DNA of 16,619 nucleotides from JACNFS01 sp964582065 (GTDB taxonomy: Bacteria; Chloroflexota; Dehalococcoidia; GIF9; UBA5629): contig CAZOQG010000033.1 of assembly GCA_964582065.1 (NCBI GenBank), positions 1 through 16,619 on the forward strand, given 5' to 3'. Every line of letters begins with the position of its first letter. Positions within the stretch are counted from its first letter, which is position 1. Of the stretch, positions 13,870-16,619 are shown piece after piece. A model generated the notes under the pieces. The model was not told where the DNA came from. It saw nothing but the letters and a program-made list of their open reading frames with translations, and did no database searches. Both the position numbers and the translations under genes were made by a program.

Positions 13870-14367
13870 TCAAGCCTCTGTCCGCGTTCTCCACTTACCA
13901 CCAGATATCTTATACAGTAGATAGTCCCAGGAGTTGCCCATGAGGTTACCGACTCGGATCATACGGAGGACTACATTTATTGCCTCGGCCTTTTCAGAGC
14001 CATAGGTTTCTGCAAGCGTTTGCGCCGATACCGGGTCTGGGTTGGCATCCGACTCGGCCCAGTGGTGGGCGTAGAGCAGCGCGATAACCTCCTGTTGGGG
14101 GCAATTGCTGACGCTTCCGTGGAGAAGGTCTGTTATCTCGGCTCCGCTGACTCCGCTTCTCAAGGCCTCTCTGGTATGAGCCCAGGAGCAAAAACGGCAG
14201 CGGTATACGGCTATGACAGCTAGCATCAGCCTTTCCCTGAAAGCCGGTAGCACGAGTCGTTTCTTCCTTATGCGCGCGATAAGCCTGGCGTTCCTTGCCA
14301 GAAAACAGATATCTACAACAGGCTGTCTCCAGCTTCGATATGTGCTCTTGTTGAATCTGACGGCCAT
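13870..14367 (-). CDS. AhpD/carboxymuconolactone decarboxylase-like protein
   Basis: A 165-residue helical protein of the CMD/AhpD superfamily. The signature YRCRFCSWAHT carries the CxxC pair (Cys57, Cys60) and the His (64) typical of the redox-active AhpD type, with flanking helices of the right length. Start choice: the frame extends to TTG 14376, but ATG 14367 is in the same frame and more probable; neither has a strong ribosome site. It is the first gene of the four-gene - strand operon, with 38 bp to the extended SDR gene. It could act in peroxide or thiol redox, or as a decarboxylase-like enzyme on the same lipid substrate as the SDRs; the sequence does not decide. Confidence 0.83.
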   Translation of the reverse strand: MAVRFNKSTYRSWRQPVVDICFLARNARLIARIRKKRLVLPAFRERLMLAVIAVYRCRFCSWAHTREALRSGVSGAEITDLLHGSVSNCPQQEVIALLYAHHWAESDANPDPVSAQTLAETYGSEKAEAINVVLRMIRVGNLMGNSWDYLLYKISGGKWRTRTEA

Positions 14368-14548
14368 CTTGTCCAATTATGTGTAGCCATCATATTACAC
14401 AAATGGAGCAAGAAATTCACTTTCCCTCCGACAGCACCGTGACAACGAGGTTACCAGAGACACGACGAGAGCCTATGCGAAAGGAATGCTGACTGGCGGA
14501 AATGCAGGGATTGCTGGTTCTCGTGAAGAAGCTATAGGCACGTAGTGC

Positions 14549-14594
14549 GTTACCAAAGTCCTATTCCCCCAGTTACCAAAGTGTTATTCCACTT
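14549..14594. repeat. Imperfect 23-bp tandem repeat with GTTACCAAAGT core
   Basis: GTTACCAAAGT occurs at 14549-14559 and 14572-14582, and TATTCC follows each at the same distance, so the unit is 23 bp with mismatches only in the two bases after the core and the last four. Multiple short direct repeats of this size occur at the ends of some insertion sequences, where transposase binds, but no transposase gene or inverted partner is seen here. Confidence 0.7.
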
Positions 14595-14693
14595 TATCTT
14601 GGCTAGACGTATAATTGCGGCAAGCATAATGCTGTGGGAGGCTGAAATAAAAACCAAACCTGGATGGCATTTGATTTCACTCTCGCACCCCAG

Positions 14694-14716
14694 CCCTGTC
14701 CCGTTAGGGGAGAGGG
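14694..14716. repeat. REP-like hairpin
   Basis: CCCTGTCCC (14694-14702), loop GTTAG, GGGAGAGGG (14708-14716): eight of nine positions pair, with one G-G mismatch. It resembles common dispersed CCCTCTCCC-type palindromes. It is about 110 bp upstream of the + strand gene and not followed by a U-run. Confidence 0.65.
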
Positions 14717-14825
14717 AAAGAAACCGAACCCCACCGATTTTGGCGTGAGCTGTGGGCTTTGGTATTCTGTTTTGTGTCGAATCCCCAAAAGACGGGGGCA
14801 CTAATTTGCTGAAAAGGAGGCTGGC

Positions 14826-15716
14826 ATGAAAAAGATGACAGAGATCGCCGACTTAACTGCGGAGGTGAAGGCATTCGCCATGGGAAAGGAGGTCGACCTG
14901 GTAGGTATTGCCTCAGTTGACAGCTATGAAGGGGCGGATGAAACGATGCATCCGCGGTACTGGGTGCCGGATGCGCAGGCAGTTATCTGTCTCGCCTTGC
15001 AGGTTCCTAAACCCCTCGTAATGCAGGTGGTGAACAGGAAAACCCCGTGGCCCTACTATAGATTTGGGACAGTCATCCTGAACGATGAGTTGGATACCAT
15101 TGCCAACCAGGTTTCCCGGTTCTTGGCCAGGCAAGGCTATGAATGCTTGCCAACCCCGGCCAACCTGTGGCGTGACCCGAGGACTCTAAAGCCTATGATA
15201 TCCCATGTGATGACTGCGGTGGCAGCAGGACTGGGCGAGGTCGGCTGGAACAACCTTCTTCTGACGCCGCAGTTTGGACCGAGGCAGAAGTTGGTAACCG
15301 TCATAACCAATGCACCTCTGGTACCCGATTCGGTATACAGCGGAGACCCTATCTGCGATCACTGTATGGCGTGTGTTGAGGCCTGTCAAATAGGTGCACT
15401 CGCTGAGGATAGAACGAGGAGCGTTACCATTGGCGGCCAGTCCTTTGAATGGGGCTCGTTGCGCCGCCTCAAGTGTATCTGGGAATGCCAGGGAATCACA
15501 AGCCACGGAACCTTCAGCGGTGGGGTCGGATTCTATTCCAGAGATGTGCCGTTCCCGGGAAAGACGCCGACGCCGGAGCAGATAATTGAACTCCAGGAAT
15601 CTCAGCCGCCGTGGGCAACAGGCTGCGGCGCTAGGTGCCCGGCCGTGTGTAACCCGAACCCTGAGATGGCAAAAAAACGGCGAGCCAAAGAACAGGCAGT
15701 ACAACCAGCCGGGTAA
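14826..15716 (+). CDS. Reductive dehalogenase / epoxyqueuosine reductase-like iron-sulfur protein
   Basis: A 296-residue protein related to the catalytic part of RdhA and QueG. AVAAGLGEVGWNNLLLTPQFGPRQ (131-154) matches the conserved GLGE.GxNxLLxTPxxGPR segment of that superfamily. A ferredoxin-type cluster motif CDHCMACVEAC follows (Cys177, 180, 183, 187). Further cysteines at 217, 221, 267, 271 and 275 (CIWEC, CGARCPAVC) may supply a second cluster, though the spacing is not the standard CxxxCP. It has no twin-arginine signal and is far shorter than typical RdhA, so respiratory dehalogenation is unlikely; a cytoplasmic corrinoid- or flavin-linked reduction is possible. AAAGGAGG lies 5 bp before the ATG. 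True QueG activity is uncertain. Confidence 0.75.
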   Translation: MKKMTEIADLTAEVKAFAMGKEVDLVGIASVDSYEGADETMHPRYWVPDAQAVICLALQVPKPLVMQVVNRKTPWPYYRFGTVILNDELDTIANQVSRFLARQGYECLPTPANLWRDPRTLKPMISHVMTAVAAGLGEVGWNNLLLTPQFGPRQKLVTVITNAPLVPDSVYSGDPICDHCMACVEACQIGALAEDRTRSVTIGGQSFEWGSLRRLKCIWECQGITSHGTFSGGVGFYSRDVPFPGKTPTPEQIIELQESQPPWATGCGARCPAVCNPNPEMAKKRRAKEQAVQPAG

Positions 15717-16019
15717 TACCGAGACGCAACAGGTGCTGCGGCCATAGGCCTCCCAAGGTTGCCGGTTCAAATTGCCTGCTGGTAACACAATTCACAAAGG
15801 CAGTCTCGTAAATGTGGCCGGCCTTTCTATTTACATCGGGACTAGAACCGACGATCCTGTCAGCCACCAAGTTCTCCCCTGGATAGCTAATGGGACTTTT
15901 TGGCTATATGTAAAGGTACCTATGGCCTATTTACTATTCGTATAGAATCTAGGATACTGAAGCTAGGCTCAATTTGAATGAGTTCATACCTGGATTGGGT
16001 GAAGAGGTGTCGAACAATT
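15717..16019. other. Non-coding spacer
   Basis: About 300 bp between the reductase-like gene and the signalling gene. It has an inverted repeat GTAAAT (15808-15813) / ATTTAC (15829-15834) around the palindrome GGCCGGCC (15816-15823), and AAAGGC (15796-15801) / GCCTTT (15821-15826), which could form alternative hairpins downstream of the reductase-like gene. On the - strand a T-arm-like GTCGGTTCTAG (about 15846-15856) is not part of a full tRNA fold. No supported gene. Confidence 0.45.
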
Positions 16020-16619
16020 ATGACAACGAAGTCAACCTCAATGGTGAAGTCAGCTAAGCGAGGCCGAGCGAGGCTGGAAGGGTCAGCGGGACTGTCTCGA
16101 GCTCTGATGTCTGGCGCAGGGACGGGGATATACATTGCCCAGGAGGGAAAGTTTCGATATGTCAACGCCCTATTTCAAGAGCTAACGGGCTATAAAGAGG
16201 AAGAGTTGCTAAGCACATATTGCCTCAGTCTCGTCCACTCGCAGGATAGGGAAGTAGTCAGAAAGGAAGCAATAGCAAACCTAAAGGAACACCCGGGCAC
16301 CCTTGCCTATGAGTACAGGTTCACAAAGAAGAATGGGGATGTAATGTGGGTCTTGGAACGGGTCACCTCCATTGAATACAGAGGAAGGCGAGCCACGTTA
16401 GGAAGCTTTGTCGATGTCACCGACCGCAAGCGAGCCGAGGAAGAACTGAAACAGACTTTAAGGAGATTGCGACAAGCCATGGAAGGAACCGTCCAGGCTA
16501 TAGCATTGATAGTTGAATCGAGGGACCCTTATACTGCTGGTCATCAACGACGCGTGACCAATCTGGCCTGTGCCATAGCCAAAGAGATGGGCCTTCCAGA
16601 AAGCCAGGTGGATGGAATC
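16020..16619 (+). CDS. PAS domain plus HD-GYP-type phosphodiesterase, 3' end cut by the window
   Basis: The frame is open from ATG 16020 to the window edge, giving the first 200 residues. Residues 1-32 are basic (KSAKRGRARLEG) and lack a signal peptide or membrane helix. A PAS domain follows (about 35-125): IYIAQEGKFRYVNALFQELTGYKEEELL, then the PAC-type FTKKNGDVMWVLERVTSIEYRG and GSFVDVTDRKRAEEEL (129-143). A helical linker leads to MEGTVQAIALIVESRDPYTAGHQRRVTNLACAIA (154-187), the start of an HD-GYP domain, normally a c-di-GMP phosphodiesterase. The HD and GYP motifs lie beyond the edge. AGAGGTG lies about 10 bp before the ATG. Most likely a cytoplasmic c-di-GMP-hydrolysing sensor; enzymatic competence cannot be judged here. 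Confidence 0.85.
   Translation, partial: MTTKSTSMVKSAKRGRARLEGSAGLSRALMSGAGTGIYIAQEGKFRYVNALFQELTGYKEEELLSTYCLSLVHSQDREVVRKEAIANLKEHPGTLAYEYRFTKKNGDVMWVLERVTSIEYRGRRATLGSFVDVTDRKRAEEELKQTLRRLRQAMEGTVQAIALIVESRDPYTAGHQRRVTNLACAIAKEMGLPESQVDGI

Larger units (their letters stand above)
14377..14825. other. Divergent spacer with repeats
   Basis: About 450 bp between the start of the - strand operon and the + strand reductase-like gene. It carries a 23-bp direct repeat and a REP-like hairpin (listed separately), and a perfect TATAAT at 14610-14615 whose 17-bp upstream hexamer (TTCCAC) is poor. A short CCCC/GGGG stem (about 14783-14798) precedes the AAGGAGG site of the next gene. No supported gene is seen. 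Confidence 0.55.

Noticed and set aside
14440..14544. Short + strand frame ending at TAG 14542-14544 that looked like the tail of a mobile-element protein
   Set aside because: No recognised family motif and no start; the resemblance was not strong enough to call a pseudogene.
15186..15788. 200-codon frame on the - strand opposite the RdhA/QueG-like gene
   Set aside because: Antisense to a convincing gene; the translation is rich in Arg and Cys without recognisable motifs.
15800..15880. tRNA-like fragment on the - strand (T-arm-like GTCGGTTCTAG)
   Set aside because: The T-loop would be 8 nt with a wobble pair, and I could not find matching acceptor, D and anticodon arms; at most a remnant.

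Overview
The window holds 15 protein genes in five blocks, with no rRNA, convincing tRNA or CRISPR array. The gene content suggests an anaerobic prokaryote. It carries the C5 (glutamyl-tRNA) entry to tetrapyrroles, the oxygen-independent siroheme (Ahb) route to heme with two radical SAM enzymes, a corrinoid/iron-sulfur reductase-like protein and GH57 alpha-glucan enzymes. An uncultured Chloroflexota (Dehalococcoidia-like) lineage would fit, but this is inference from gene types only; no taxonomic marker is present.

Layout. (1) 1-4005, + strand: a GH57 glycosidase cut by the left edge, a second complete GH57 enzyme of the 4-alpha-glucanotransferase type, and an alpha/beta hydrolase, closely spaced and probably one alpha-glucan operon. 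(2) 4088-10278, - strand: a tightly packed tetrapyrrole operon, transcribed ahbC, ahbD, a fused ahbA-ahbB, precorrin-2 dehydrogenase, hemA, hemC. Four of its five junctions are 4-bp ATGA overlaps. Together the products cover glutamyl-tRNA to glutamate semialdehyde, porphobilinogen to hydroxymethylbilane, precorrin-2 to sirohydrochlorin, and siroheme to heme b. hemL, hemB, uroporphyrinogen synthase and the SAM methyltransferase are not in the window. (3) 10279-10559: a short spacer packed with palindromic repeats, including a REPIN-like pair of inverted hairpins. Next, 10560-11186 (- strand) encodes a MerR-type helix-turn-helix regulator that probably starts at a CTG codon, behind a promoter overlapped by an inverted repeat. 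(4) 11541-14367, - strand: an operon of an AhpD-like protein, an extended SDR, a classical SDR resembling 3-ketodihydrosphingosine reductase, and a small four-helix membrane protein, possibly a lipid-modification unit. (5) 14826-16619, + strand: a cytoplasmic reductive-dehalogenase/epoxyqueuosine-reductase-like Fe-S protein, and a PAS plus HD-GYP-type signalling protein that runs off the right edge.

The most interesting parts are the compact Ahb heme operon with its fused siroheme decarboxylase, the adjacent regulator with its unusual start and operator-like promoter, the REPIN-like spacer between them, and the two-reductase operon with sphingolipid-enzyme similarity. Several starts are revised here: ahbD to 9094, the classical SDR to 12788, the AhpD-like gene to 14367, and the regulator upstream to 11186.
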